Assembly (NCBI RefSeq): GCF_021347895.1 | Contig: NC_067117.1 | Coordinates: 547,242 to 611,241 of the forward strand | Source: Acanthochromis polyacanthus | Taxonomy: Eukaryota > Chordata > Actinopteri > Pomacentridae | DNA length: 64,000 bases | Direction: 5' to 3' | Part shown: positions 1-13,180 of the stretch, piece after piece | How the letters are laid out: the number at the start of each line of letters is the position of its first letter | How positions within the stretch are numbered: position 1 is the stretch's first letter | Translations under genes and position numbers: made by a program | The notes under the pieces: generated by a model | Told to the model about the DNA's origin: nothing | The model's database searches: none | Seen by the model: the letters and a program-made list of their open reading frames with translations, nothing else

Positions 1-285
1 ACTATTGATGATCAAAATATTTGCTCATTGATCTTCTGTGGATCCACTAATAAATCATCAGGTCCAGATGATCAAAGTACATCCGTGTATTTATTATTGT
101 TATTGTCTATAAATGAACATTAAGTATTAATATCAGTTGGTTCTGTTCATGTTCCACATCAGAACTGGGTTCTTCAAGTTCCTGCTTTAAACATGTTTAT
201 AAGCGTGTACAACTCTGACAGGTGATCTTCACCTGAGTGCACCTGTTTTGATGTCACGGTGATGTCACCTGTCTCTTCTGTCCAG
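1..285. other. 5' flank or 5' UTR intron of PCIF1
   Basis: AT-rich, mostly unique sequence with no recognisable coding exon. It ends in a pyrimidine tract and an acceptor AG at 284-285, so it is probably the end of an intron in the 5' UTR and the promoter lies outside the window. Confidence 0.6.
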
Positions 286-317
286 GCAGGTCGATGTCAT
301 TCTGATGTGCAGCTGAG

Positions 318-3300
318 ATGTCCAATGACAGCCAGGGATCGGTGAAGGGGGAGGCGGCCATGCTGATCTCTCCCTCAGCCTCCGCCTCCTCTCAGGGACC
401 GCCCCTTTCTCCGTCCACCACCACCAAAACACCTGAGCTCCCTGGTAAACCCGTCTGTCCCTCACCTGTCTGTCTCTCTCTGTCTCACCTGTCTCTCTCT
501 CTCTCTCTCTCTCTCTCCTGTCTCTCTCTCACCTGTCTCTCTCTCACTTGTCTCTCTCTCCCTCCTGTCTCTCTTTCCTGTCTCACCTGTCTCTGTCTCT
601 CCTGTCTCTCCTGTCTCTCTGTAGATGAGCTGGTCCAGGCTGGCTGGTCTAAGTGCTGGTCCCGGAGGGAGAACCGGCCTTACTACTTCAACAGATTCAC
701 CAATCAGAGCCTGTGGGAGGTGCCAGTGCTGGGTCAGCATGATGTCATCGTGAGTCCCTCCCCCAACAAACAATAAAGAAACAAATAACTATGTAGTCTA
801 CAGTTATTGATCTGTCTGTAGCTATTGATCTGTGTGTAGTTATTGATCAGTGTGTAGTTATTGATCAGTGTGTAGTTATTGATCAGTGTGTAGTTGTTGA
901 TCAGTGTGTAGTTGTTGATCTGTGTGTAGTTGTTGATCTGTCTGTAGCTATTGATCTGTGTGTAGTTATTGATCTGTGTGTAGTTATTGATCAGTGTGTA
1001 GTTGTTGATCTGTCTGTAGTTATTGATCAGTGTGTAGTTATTGATCAGTGTGTAGTTATTGATCAGTGTGTAGTTATTGATCTGTCTGTAGTTATTGATC
1101 AGTGTGTAGTTATTGATCAGTGTGTAGTTATTGATCAGTGTGTAGTTGTTGATCTGTCTGTAGTTATTGATCAGTGTGTAGTTATTGATCAGTGTGTAGT
1201 TATTGATCTGTCTGTAGTTATTGATCTGTGTGTAGTTATTGATCAGTGTGTAGTTGTTGATCTGTCTGTAGTTATTGATCAGTGTGTAGTTATTGATCAG
1301 TGTGTAGTTGTTGATCAGTGTGTAGTTGTTGATCAGTGTGTAGTTATTGATCTGTCTGTAGTTATTGATCTGTGTGTAGTTATTGATCAGTGTGTAGTTG
1401 TTGATCTGTCTGTAGTTATTGATCAGTGTGTAGTTATTGATCAGTGTGTAGTTGTTGATCAGTGTGTAGTTGTTGATCAGTGTGTAGTTATTGATCTGTC
1501 TGTAGTTATTGATCAGTGTGTAGTTATTGATCAGTGTGTAGTTATTGATCTGTCTGTAGTTATTGATCTGTCTGTAGTTATTGATCAGTCTGTAGTTATT
1601 GATCTGTCTGTAGTTATTGATCTGTCTGTAGCTATTGATCAGTGTGTAGTTATTGATCAGTGTGTAGTTGTTGATCTGTCTGTAGTTGTTGATCTGTGTG
1701 TAGTTGTTGATCAGTGTGTAGTTGTTGATCAGTGTGTAGTTGTTGATCTGTCTGTAGTTGTTGATCTGTCTGTAGTTGTTGATCTGTCTGTAGTTGTTGA
1801 TCTGTGTGTAGTTGTTGATCTGTGTGTAGTTGTTGATCAGTGTGTAGTTGTTGATCTGTGTGTAGTTGTTGATCTGTCTGTAGTTGTTGATCTGTCTGTA
1901 GTTGTTGATCAGTGTGTAGTTGTTGATCAGTGTGTAGTTGTTGATCAGTGTGTAGTTGTTGATCTGTCTGTAGTTGTTGATCTGTCTGTAGTTGTTGATC
2001 TGTCTGTAGTTGTTGATCTGTGTGTAGTTGTTGATCAGTGTGTAGTTGTTGATCTGTCTGTAGTTGTTGATCTGTCTGTAGTTGTTGATCTGTCTGTAGT
2101 TGTTGATCAGTGTGTAGTTGTTGATCTGTCTGTAGTTGTTGATCTGTCTGTAGTTGTTGATCTGTGTGTAGTTGTTGATCTGTGTGTAGTTGTTGATCTG
2201 TCTGTAGTTGTTGATCTGTCTGTAGTTATTGATCTCTCATTGTGATTGTTTCCAGTCTGATCCGTTGGGTCTGAATGCAGCTCCTGCAGAGGGCGGAGAC
2301 GGTAACCTTGGTAACGGTCAGAGGAAGAGGAGGAGCTCTGAGGAACAGGGGGCGGGGCCTAACAGCTTCAAACGTACGAAGGTAAACGTTAAAGCTGCAG
2401 CTGCACAGGTGTAATGGCTGAACAAGCAGGTGCCAGGTGTTTCTCAGGTGTGTGCCGGCTGATGGACACACCCACTGACTGACCTGCTGCACCTGATGAT
2501 GCTTCCTGACCTCTGGAGGATTTAGACCCGTTCTGCTTTCAGTTCCGTTTGTTAGCCTCGTGTTCTATTTCATGTGATGTCGACTCACCTGGTGGATTTG
2601 ATTGGATGATGAAGTTTATGACTCATCCTGAAGGTGTGTTGCTGTTTCAGGTGGAGCCCACCACGCCCATCTCTCCCAGCACCCCCGGGGTCAAACCCTG
2701 GAGCTCCGCCCCTGATGACAAACAGGCCCAGTCGGCCACACCCACGACTCCAAGCCCCGCCCCTGCGCCGTACAGACCAGCAGTGTGAGTGCTGAGGCCA
2801 CGCCCCCTCCTGTTCCCTACTGGGGGCCCTCCAGGAGGTTTAATCAGATGTTTGTGGTCGTTTTCAGGATCTACTGGGACCTGGACATCCAGACCAACGC
2901 CGTGATCAGAGAACACGCCCCCGCAGCACACCTGCCTCCCCACCCAGAGATCGAGCTGCAGAGAGCTCAGTTGGTCACCAAGCTGAGGCAACACTACCAC
3001 GAGCTGTGCCACCAGAGAGAAGGTAGCCGACAGCACCTGTAGCCGTCGGGGTCCCCTGTAGCCGTCGGGGTCCCCTGTAGCCGTCGGGGTCACCTGTAGC
3101 CGTCGGGGTCACCTGTAGCCGTCGGGGTCCCCTGTAGCCGTCGGGGTCCCCTGTAGCCGTCGGGGTCCCCTGTAGCCGTCGGGGTCCCCTGTAGCCGTCG
3201 GGGTCCCCTGTAGCCGTCGGGGTCCCCTGTAGCCGTCGGGGTCCCCTGTAGCCGTCGGGGTCCCCTGTAGCCGTCGGGGTCCCCTGTAGCCGTCGGGGTC

Positions 3301-3795
3301 ACCTGTAGCCGTCGGGGTCACCTGTAGCCGTCGGGGTCCCCTGTAGCCGTCGGGTCACCTGTAGCCTTCAGAGTCACTGGTAGTCGTCGGGGTCACCTGT
3401 AGCTGTCACTTGTAGCCTTCAGGGCCACCTGTAGCTAGGTGTGGACAGTGACACGTGGACAGTCTCTGTAGCACTTTGCTCCTCTAATGACTCGCTGCTG
3501 AAGGTAGAAAACCAGTCCTTCACCTGAGTTTCAACCTGGAACTCACCTGGGTACCTGAACCATACTGACAGCCAGCAAACTGTATGTTAACGAGTTCTCT
3601 GTCTGTACACTTGTCTCACTGTTTGTCCACCTATGCAGGTATTGATCCGCCTCGGGAGTCCTTCAACCGCTGGCTGCTGGAGAGGAAAGTGATCGATAAA
3701 GGTCAGGACCCGTTACTGCCCAGCGACTGTGAGCCGGTCATCTCCCCGTCCATGTTCAGAGAGGTGATGAACGACATCCCCATCAGGTACCTACC

Positions 3796-3847
<52 letters not shown>

Positions 3848-6800
3848 AGAATGGGACTTCAAACTGATCAGTTGTTAGAAATTAAATATTTTAGTAATTA
3901 TATTTCATTATTTGATGACTTGTTGATTTTTAATTGATGACATGTTGATGATTATATATCGGTTATATATCAATTATATATTGATTTGTCCCAGGTTGTC
4001 TCGCATTAAGTACAAAGAGGAGGCCCGGAAGCTTCTGTTTAAATACGCTGAAGCTGCCAAAAAGATGATTGACTCCAGGTAGGTGGCAGCTGATCAATCA
4101 CAGAGCTTCATTCTGCTGAGGTCAGCAGCCAGCGGTTCGGCTGACCTCTGTCATGTGACCTGCAGGAACGCCAGTCCGGAGAGTAGGAAGGTGGTGAAGT
4201 GGAACGCTGAGGACACCATGAGCTGGCTGCGCAGAGATCACTCCGCCAGCAAGGAGGACTACATGGTAACCCTGAGATCAGCTGTTAGACATGTGTTTAG
4301 AGACAGGTGTAGGACGTGCAGCAGCTCAGGTGTGACTGCTGTGTGTCTACAGGATCGTCTGGAGCACCTGAGGCAGCAGTGTGGACCTCATGTCGCCGCC
4401 GTCGCCAAAGACTCTGTGGAGGGAATCTGCTCCAAGATCTACCAGCTGTCTGCAGAGTACAGCCGCCGCCTGAGACAGACGCACCTGAGCCTGCTGCAGG
4501 ATCCACCCACAGGTAAAACCACACACACCTACCACCTACAGTGTAAACACACACCTACCACCCACAGGTAAACACACAACCTTACCACCCACAGGTAAAA
4601 CACCACACACCTACCACCTACAGGTTAAACCACCACACAGCCTACCACCTACAGGTAACACACAACCTACCCACTACAGTAAACACACACCTACCACCTT
4701 TACAGGTAAAACCACAACACCTTACCACCTTTACAGGTAAACACACACCTACCAACCTAAGGTAAACACACACCTACCACCTACACACCTACCACCTAAC
4801 ATGTTAAACACACACCTTACCAACCTACACACTACCACCTACAGGTACCCTTACCCCTCCAGGTAAACACACACCTCACCCACCTACAGGTAAACACACC
4901 ACCTTACCACCCACAGGTAAACTACACAACCTACCACCACGGGTAAAACACACACACCTACCACCCAACAGGTTAACAGGACACACCTACCACCGGCACA
5001 GGTAAAACACACACACCTTACCACCCCACAGGTAACACACACACCTACCACCCACAGGTAAACACCACACACCTACCACCTACAGGTAAACACACACACC
5101 TACCACCCACAGGTAAAACACCACACCTACCACCCACAGGTAAACACACACACCTACCACCCACAGGTAAACACACACACCTACCACCCACATGTAAACA
5201 CACACACCTACCACCTACAGGTAAACACACACACCTACCCACCTACAGGTAAACACACACACCTACCACCTACAGGTAAACACACACACCTACCACCCAC
5301 AGGTAAACACAACACACCTACCACCTATAGGTAAACACACACACCTACCACCCACAGGTAAACACACACACCTACCACCTACAGGTAAACACACACACCT
5401 ACCACCCACAGGTAAACACACACCTACCACCTACAGGTAAACACACACCTACCACCCACAGGTAAACACACACCTACCACCCACAGGTAAACACACACCT
5501 ACCACCCACAGGTAAACACACACCTACCACCCACAGGTAAACACACACACCTACCACCCACAGGTAACACAACACACCTACCACCTACAGGTAAACACAC
5601 ACCTACACCCACAGGTAAACACACCACACCTACCACCTACAGGTAAACACACACACCTACCACCTACAGGTAAACACACACCTACCACCCACAGGTAAAC
5701 ACACACCTACACCCACTAGTACAACACACACACCTACACCTACAGGTAAACACACCACACTACCCACCCCACAGGTAAACACGGCACACCTACCACCACA
5801 GGTAAACACACACCTGATACACCTACCACCCACAGGTAAACACACACACCTACCACCCACAGGTAAACACACACACCTACCACCCACAGGTAAACACACA
5901 CACCTACCACCCACAGGTAAACACACACACCTACCACCCACAGGTAAACACACACACCTACCACCCACAGGTAAACACACACACCTACCACCCACAGGTA
6001 AAACACACACACCTACACCCACAGGTAAACACACACACCTACCACCTACAGGTAAACACACACCTACCACCCACAGGTAAAACACAACACACCTACCACC
6101 TACAGGTAAACACACACCTACCACCTACAGGTAAACACACACCTACACCTACAGGTAAACACCCACCTACCACCTACAGGTAAACACACACATCTACCAC
6201 CTACAGGTAAACACACACACCTACCACCTACAGGTGAAACACACACCTACCACCTACAGGTAAACACACACCTACCACCTACAGGTAAACACACACACCT
6301 ACCACCCACAGGTAAACACACACACCTACCACCTACAGGTAAACACACACCTACCACCCACAGGTAAACCACACCTTACCACCTACAGGTAAACACACAC
6401 CTACCACCTACAGGTAAACACACACACCTACCACCCACAGGTAAACACACACACCTACCACCCACAGGTAAACACACACACCTACCACCCACAGGTAAAC
6501 ACACACACCTACCACCCACAGGTAAACACACACCTACCACCTACAGGTAAACCACACACACCTACCACCCACAGGTAAACACACACACCTACCACCCACA
6601 GGTAAACCACACACACCTACCACCCACAGGTAAAACACACACACCTACCACCCACAGGTAAACACACACACCTACCACCTACAGGTAAACACACACCTAC
6701 CACCTACAGGTAAACACACACCTACCACCTACAGGTAAACACACACCTAACCACCTACAGGTAAACACACACCTACCACCTACAGGTAACACACACATCT

Positions 6801-9800
6801 ACCACCTACAGGTAAACACACACACCCTTACCTACCCTACAGGTAAACACACACCTACCACCTACAGGTAACACACACCTACCACCTACAGGTAAACGAC
6901 ACACATCTACCACCCTACAGGTAACACACACACCTACCACCTACAGGTAAACAACACACACTACCACCCACAGGTAAACACACACACCTACCACCCACAG
7001 GTAAACACACACACTACCACCCACAGGTAACACACACACCTACCACCTACAGGTAAACACACACACCTACCACCTACAGGTAAACACACACACCTTACCA
7101 CCTACAGGTAAACACACACACTACCACCCACAGGGTAACACACACCTACCCACCCACAGGTAAACACCACACACCTACCACCCACAGGTAAACACACACA
7201 CCTACCACCCACAGGTTAAACACACACACCTACCACTACAGGTAAACACACACACCTACCACCCACAGGTAAAACCACACACCTACCACCCACAGGTAAA
7301 CACACACACCTACCACCCACAGGTAAACACACACACCTACCACCTACAGGTAAACACACACCCTACCACCCCAGGTAAACACACACACCTACCACCCACA
7401 GGTAAACACACACACCTACCACCCACAGGTAAACACACACACCTACCACCTACAGGTAAACACACACACCTACCACCTACAGGTAAACACACACACCTAC
7501 CACCCACAGGTAAACACACACACCTACCACCCACAGGTAAACACACACACCTACCACCCACAGGTAAACACACACACCTACCACCCACAGGTAAACACAC
7601 ACCTACCACCCACAGGTAAACACACACACCTACCACCCACAGGTAAACACACACACCTACCACCTACAGGTAAACACACACCTACCACCTACAGGTAAAC
7701 ACACACCTACCACCTACAGGTAAACACACACCTACCACCTACAGGTAAACACACACATCTACCACCTACAGGTAAACACACACACCTACCACCTACAGGT
7801 AAACACACACCTACACCTACAGGTAAACACACACCTACCACTACAGGTAACACCACACATCTACACCTACATGGTAACACACCCACCTACCACCTACAGG
7901 TAAACACACACACCTACCACCTACAGGTAAACAACAACCTACCACCACAGGTAAACACACACTACCACCCACAGGTAAAACACACACACCTACCACCCCA
8001 CAGGTAAACACACACCCCACCTACAGGTAAACACACACACCTACCCACTACAGGTAAACACACACACCTACCACTACAGGTAAAACAACACACTACCCCC
8101 ACAGGTAAACCACACACCTACCACCCACAGGTAACACACACACCTACCCCCACAGGTAACAACACACACCTACACCTAAGGTAACCACACACCTACCACC
8201 TACAGGTAACACTTGAGTCCTGTTTGTCTGATGTCACTCCTCTGTGTGTTTGGCGTGTTAGAGGCGTGTGCGTCGCCGCCCAGTCCCGTCTGGTGTACTG
8301 CTACCGGTCCGTCTGTCCGTCCCGTCTCCACCGCTGCCCCGAGTGGAGCTGCACTTTGAGAACGACGTGGCCTGTCTGCGCTTCAGAGGGGAGATGGTCA
8401 AAGTCAACAGAGGACACTTCAGCAAGCTGGTCGTACCTGGCAGTACTACTACTGCTACTAAACGCAGTACTACTGCTACTAAACGCAGTACTACTGCTAC
8501 TACTTAATGCAGTACTACTGCTACCTTGATGCAGTACTACTACTACTTAATGCAGTACTACTACTACTTAATGCAGTACTACTGCTACCTTGATGCAGTA
8601 CTACTGCTACCTTGATGCAGTACTACTACTACTTAATGCAGTACTACTGCTACCTTGATGCAGTACTACTGCTACCTTGATGCAGTACTACTACCTTAAT
8701 GCAGTACTACTGCTACCTTGATGCAGTACTACTACTACTTAATGCAGTACTACTACTACTTAATGCAGTACTACTGCTACCTTGATGCAGTACTACTACC
8801 TTAATGCAGTACTACTACTACTTAATGCAGTACTACTGCTACCTTGATGCAGTACTACTGCTACCTTGATGCAGTACTACGGCTACTGTATTAACACAGT
8901 ACTACCAGTCAGGTACAACAACCTGACTGCAGTACTGACATGTCCACCTGTCTCACCTGTCCTACTTGTCTCACCTGTCCTACTTGTCTCACCTGTCCTA
9001 CTTGTCTCACCTGTCCTACCTGTCCAGGAGCTGCTGTACAGGTACAGCTGTATAGACGACCCTCGCTTTGAGAAGTTCCTGTCCAGAGTTTGGTGCCTCC
9101 TGAAGAGATACCAGGTCAGCTGACTGTGTTAGCTAATTATCTTCCAGCTGCTGTCACCATGGCAACCACTCAGCATTAACCAGGTGTGTCTGTGTCCAGG
9201 TGATGTTTGGCAGCGGTGCCAATGAGGGGACGGGCCTGCAGGGGGCGCTGCCGGTGTCCGTGTTCGAGGCGCTGAACCGACAGTTTGGTGTTTCCTTCGA
9301 GTGTTTCGCCTCGCCGCTCAACTGCTACTACAAACAGTTCTGCTCCGCCTTCCCCGACATCGACGGCTTCTTCGGATCCAGAGGGTGAGGCTGCTGCTCC
9401 TGTGTACTGCTGTGTAGTACTGCAGTGTCCTAGTATAACCAGTACAACTGTGTTTCCAGGCCCTTCCTGTCTTTCTGTCCTGTCAGCGGCTCCTTTGAAG
9501 CCAATCCTCCGTTCTGTGAGGAGCTGATGGACGCCATGGTGACGCACTTCGAGGTCAGTACTCTGTGGTGGTTCTATACTGGTTCTATACTGGTTCTGTG
9601 GTGGTTCTATACTGGTTCTGTGGTTCTGTAGGGTCCTACTTCCTTACTCTGTCTCCTCTCTGTCAGGACCTCTTGGACCAGTCCTCGGAGCCTCTGTCCT
9701 TCATCGTCTTCGTCCCAGAGTGGCGTGACCCGGTGACGCCGGCTCTGACCCGGATGGAGGGCAGCCGGTTCCTGCGCCACCAGCTGAGCGTTCCGGCCTA

Positions 9801-10256
9801 CGAACACGAGTACCGCTCAGGCAGCCAGCACATCTGCAAGAGGTACCGCAGCACTGCTGGATGTCTGACTGTACTTTTACTGTCATACTGTAGTCCTCTG
9901 CTGTCTGCTGATACTCCTCTGTGTACTTCCAGGGATGAGATGTACTACCGGGCGGTACACGGTACTGCAGTACTCTTCCTCCAAACGACGCCGGTTTTTC
10001 AAAGTGGGCTCCGACTCCGGAGCGTCTGGCCGAGCTGACGGCGGCGTACCGCCCCTCCCTGCCCCGCACCTCCTCTCTGTCCTCACCTGGCCCAGCCCAC
10101 ATTGTACCTGGAGACAGAGACTCCGCCCCCAAGGCCTCTGATAGGACGCAGAGCGCTGTGGCGTCACCTGGTGGCCATGACAACAACAACAATAACAGCA
10201 GCAGCGGTGGCAGCAGCAGCAGTAGCAGTCCTCGAGACAAGATGGCTGCTGTGTAG
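318..10256 (+). CDS. pcif1: PCIF1 / CAPAM, cap-adjacent m6Am methyltransferase with WW domain
   Basis: The family methylates N6 of 2'-O-methyladenosine next to the mRNA cap and binds the phosphorylated RNA polymerase II tail through its WW domain, in the nucleus. Coding exons that I read: 318-444, 625-749, 2256-2381, 2651-2784, 2868-3022, 3639-3786, 3995-4078, 4166-4265, 4353-4512, 8262-8429, 9028-9114, 9200-9384, 9460-9553, 9667-9842, 9933-10256. The WW domain (residues about 43-80, ending near [14 protein letters not shown]) is in exon 2. The catalytic NPPF motif is at 9503-9514, inside [14 protein letters not shown]. The C-terminus is rich in Asn and Ser. About 731 aa are expected, against 704 in human. 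Oddity: three single-base losses (near 8283-8286, 8304 and 9983) break the frame; adding three bases makes the exon sum an exact multiple of three. The ATG at 318 aligns with the family start. A noncoding exon boundary (tccag) lies at 281-285. Confidence 0.95.
795..2235 (+). repeat. 18-bp minisatellite filling PCIF1 intron 2
   Basis: About 79 copies of an 18-bp unit (TGTAGTTATTGATCAGTG and variants). Two sites vary: TTATT or TTGTT, and CAGTG, CTGTC or CTGTG. TTATT units prevail in the 5' half and TTGTT units after about 1,680. The array ends about 20 bases before the acceptor at 2255. Confidence 0.97.
3040..3425 (+). repeat. 19-bp minisatellite next to a PCIF1 splice donor
   Basis: About 18 copies of a 19-bp GC-rich unit (GTAGCCGTCGGGGTCCCCT) followed by diverged copies up to about 3,425. 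The donor itself (G|gtagcc at 3023) has the same first six bases as the unit. Confidence 0.95.
3790..3846 (+). repeat. (CTGT)n microsatellite
   Basis: Pure CTGT tetranucleotide run a few bases after the donor at 3787 in a PCIF1 intron. Confidence 0.97.
4500..8212 (+). repeat. 27-bp minisatellite that reiterates the PCIF1 exon 9 splice donor
   Basis: Roughly 135 copies of a 27-bp unit whose core is CCACCCACAGGTAAACACAC (or CTACAGG). The first unit contains the real exon end and donor (CCACCCACAG|gtaaaa, donor at 4513), so every unit carries a donor-like CAG|GTAAAC. Copies at 4,560-5,070, 5,560-5,800, 6,820-7,140 and 7,800-8,210 contain many one-base indels, whereas 5,820-6,000 and 7,380-7,660 are regular. 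The array fills almost the whole intron. Confidence 0.97.
8441..8890 (+). repeat. Degenerate 19-22 bp minisatellite (TGCAGTACTACTGCTACCTT)
   Basis: Alternating units of TGCAGTACTACTGCTACCTTGA and a shorter TACTACTTAA form. It begins about 12 bases after the PCIF1 donor at 8430. Confidence 0.95.
8945..9022 (+). repeat. 18-bp pyrimidine-rich repeat forming an acceptor tract
   Basis: Four copies of an 18-bp CTCACCTGTCCTACTTGT unit run directly into the acceptor of the PCIF1 exon at 9028. Confidence 0.9.
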
Positions 10257-10556
10257 AGGGGGTGGGGTTTGTGGTGGCCACGCCCCCTTTGTCCCCTGGC
10301 TGTCGTTTTGTCCCTTCAGATTGTCCCTCACCAGCACCTGTAGCACCCTCAGCTCATACCCACAATGCCCTTCTGCCACTGCCAGCAGGGGTGGGGCCTG
10401 ATTGATCCTGTTGTCTGATTGGCTCACGCTGTGTCCCCCAGTCTGGTTCGTCCCCGCTTACTACACACGATCTGATTGGTTGAAACTCTGCAGCTGATTC
10501 AGGTGTGGTTGAAGCCAATCGGAGGGCGTTAGTCAGCGACACATCGGAGCTCCTCC

Positions 10557-10562
10557 AATAAA
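10557..10562 (+). promoter_or_regulatory. Candidate PCIF1 polyadenylation signal AATAAA
   Basis: First AATAAA after the PCIF1 stop, 300 bases downstream. Other weaker candidates lie further on (ATTAAA near 11,304). Confidence 0.5.
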
Positions 10563-12734
10563 AACCTTTTCACTCACCTGTGATGTCATGTGTGACGGGG
10601 CCACTGGATGTCCTCTGATTGGTCCCCACATCGACAGGGCTCGGTGATTGGTTGACAAGGCAGCTATCGTTTCTATTGGACTTGAGCGGCGTCCCGTTTT
10701 TGGCCCCGCCTCCTCTGACGGCCCTGCCCTGGTGGATTGTGGGAAAGAGATCATTCAGCATCTTCTCTGGGGACGAGGCAGATGAACTGGGAGTCTGGTT
10801 GAGATTGGTGAGGAGGATGGACTCCTCAGAGGGGCGGAGTCACCGCCGCAGGGGGGGCGGAGCCACAGGTGTTCGAGTTCTTTAATCAGCAGTTTGTGTT
10901 TCATTTAAAGTTCACTTGTTTACAACATTTAGTCATTTTTTTCTTAGTTCGTCTCACATTTTCCGTCTTTATTTTCAGGTTTTCGGATTCTTTTGTAAAC
11001 AGATTCTGGGTTTTTGGGCAGATACTGAATCTTAGGGAGTAAAATATTCAGATCTGTTATTTTATCTGTTCACCCAGATAGAATATGTTGTTCTCCTTTC
11101 TAACCATGGACTCCACACCGCTGTCTGCTCTGCTACATGTGCTGCACAGTGCTGTAAACAGTGGAGCCGCCCTGCTGGACAAACGTGTGACGACATGTTT
11201 CTAAATTATCTTCTGTCCTCATACGATGTGTTGGTCGGTTTGTAAACTAATATTTCAACCTCCTCTTGAAGTATTCAGTTTTTCAATCATCGTCTGTTTT
11301 CATTAAATGTTACACATGATAGCTTCTCTAAATTTCACTAAAACTCATTTGACTCTTTTCTTTTTTCTTTAAGGACTTTATTATTTTGTGTTTCTCATTT
11401 TTTCTCGTGTGTTTTTATGGAATTAGTGAACTGTTGTATGTTCATGTTTCTCGTGTAAATATTCAGATTTCTTCAGATAAAACTGGTTTTATTGTGTTTT
11501 TCATCGGAACATAAATGGAGGCTATGGCTCCTCCTCCTTTGTAACCCAGCATTGTGATTGGCTGTGGGCCCTCTGTGTAGATAGTGTACAGTGGATCTGA
11601 TCTGGAGTCTGTTCATATTATTTTGTTGTTATACTGATTGAAAACAGTTTTTTATTTGATTAATTTAACGTTTTTAAAGAGACGTCTGTGTATTTACAGC
11701 CTTCTAGTTTGTTTCCAACTAAACCAAAGTGTTATTCAGAAGATCTTTATCTGTGTGTAGAACTCAGCTGGATTCTCCTCCGCTAGTCCTCACTTCGTCC
11801 TTGGCTCTGCTTTTGTCTTTTATTTTCCTGGTGCATGAACTGTTTGGACTCTAAGCGATGTTCTCCTGATCAATCACCCACATGTTCCCTCATGGTTCCC
11901 TCATGTTCTTCCACTGGTTCCCTTCACCTGGTTCAGTGTTTAAAGGAGCAGTCACACATTTTGGATTTCTGGAGCAGCGCTAGTAGTTTCCCCCTGCTCC
12001 CAGTGTTTGTGCTAAGCTAAGCTAATGTAGGACTGTTCCTCTGTTTAGTACCGAGCCACAGGAAGAAGACAAACTGGAGAAGTTCCGTTGTTTTTATCGG
12101 GTCTGTGTAGTCTCTGTTGTGGAACTGTTCTAACACCTGATCTGCCATCGTTTTGTTAGTTTTCTGTCATAAAGCCAACAACACAAAGTTTCCTGCTCAT
12201 AAAATTCAGACTGATTTCACCTCAGAGCTGCTCCTGAAGTCCTGGAACATCTGAGATCTTCCACTGAACTGATCCAAACAGAAGAGCTTCAACTGGACTT
12301 TGATGAAGAGAAACGTTTCAGTAGAACTCAGAGGAACCGACTCTGAACTTTCTGTTCCACCTTGTATCCACAGAACGTTCTGGGTTTGATTCAGATGAAG
12401 TGTTTCTTAAAGATCTCCAGGTTTATCTCCCTTTTTTGTCTTCTTGATGTTTGCTCGCTGAGCTTCAGAGCTGAAACAGGGAGTGGGGTCCTCTGAGCTG
12501 CAGAATGTAAATAGTCTGTCCTTCGTCCTGCCTGCGGACAAAATGCAGCTTCTCTCCCAGTAAAAGTATATCCAGCCCAGTCAAACCAGTTCCTGTCGTC
12601 CTTCTGCTTCACTCACATGGAGCTGAACCGGAAATGAAGCGCTTCACCAAACACATGAGTTCCATCACCTCTACTGGAGGTAAAAACATCCTGGTTAGAT
12701 GGAAGAGAACCAGAAACACTGAGAACAGTAAGTT
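10563..12734. other. PCIF1 3' flank / intergenic, no gene seen
   Basis: No open frame resembles a known protein. Around 11,940-12,080 there is a dispersed-repeat segment containing GCTAAGCTAAGCTAA. A related piece occurs near 36,560-36,620. The rest is moderately AT-rich unique sequence. Confidence 0.6.
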
Positions 12735-13180
12735 TAACCCTCCTGCTGTCTTCATTTATGGCAACTAAAAAATAGTGTTTCATTATCTGAGAAAAAAAAT
12801 CAAAAATTCAACAAATGAATTCCCCAGATTTCTGAAAATTTGCAAAATGTTCAGGAAGAAAACTCCAATAATTCCTTAAAAGTTTTCCTAAAAGTTTTAT
12901 TTTTAAAAAATCCCCCAAATTTGGCAAGAAAATTCTTGTAAATATTTAAGAAAAATGTGCAAAAATCTTCCAAAAAATCCTACAAATATCTAAAGTGATT
13001 CCATGTATATCAGTAAATCTATTTTCTTTAAGAACATTCACATCAAAATCATCCAAAATCCAGTGAAATTCGCTGGATTTTGGTTGATTTTGATGTGAAT
13101 GTTCCTAAACATTTTCAGCGTTTCTTTTTTCCCACCAAAAATTTTTAAAAAATTTCCCATAAATGTTGAAAACGTGACAT
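12735..13180. mobile_element. Foldback / MITE-like element, first copy
   Basis: AT-rich element beginning near CCTCCTGCTGTCTTCATTTA. It contains a near-perfect hairpin with arms 13032-13063 and 13073-13104 (31 of 32 pairs, 9-base loop). A second, interrupted copy of the same family lies at about 46,355-47,885. No protein is encoded. The superfamily is not decided by the sequence. Confidence 0.7.

Noticed and set aside
5657..7663. Minus-strand frames of [14 protein letters not shown] repeats
   Set aside because: They are the complement of the 27-bp PCIF1 intron array. Cys-rich appearance is a by-product of GGTGGTAGGTGTGTG.
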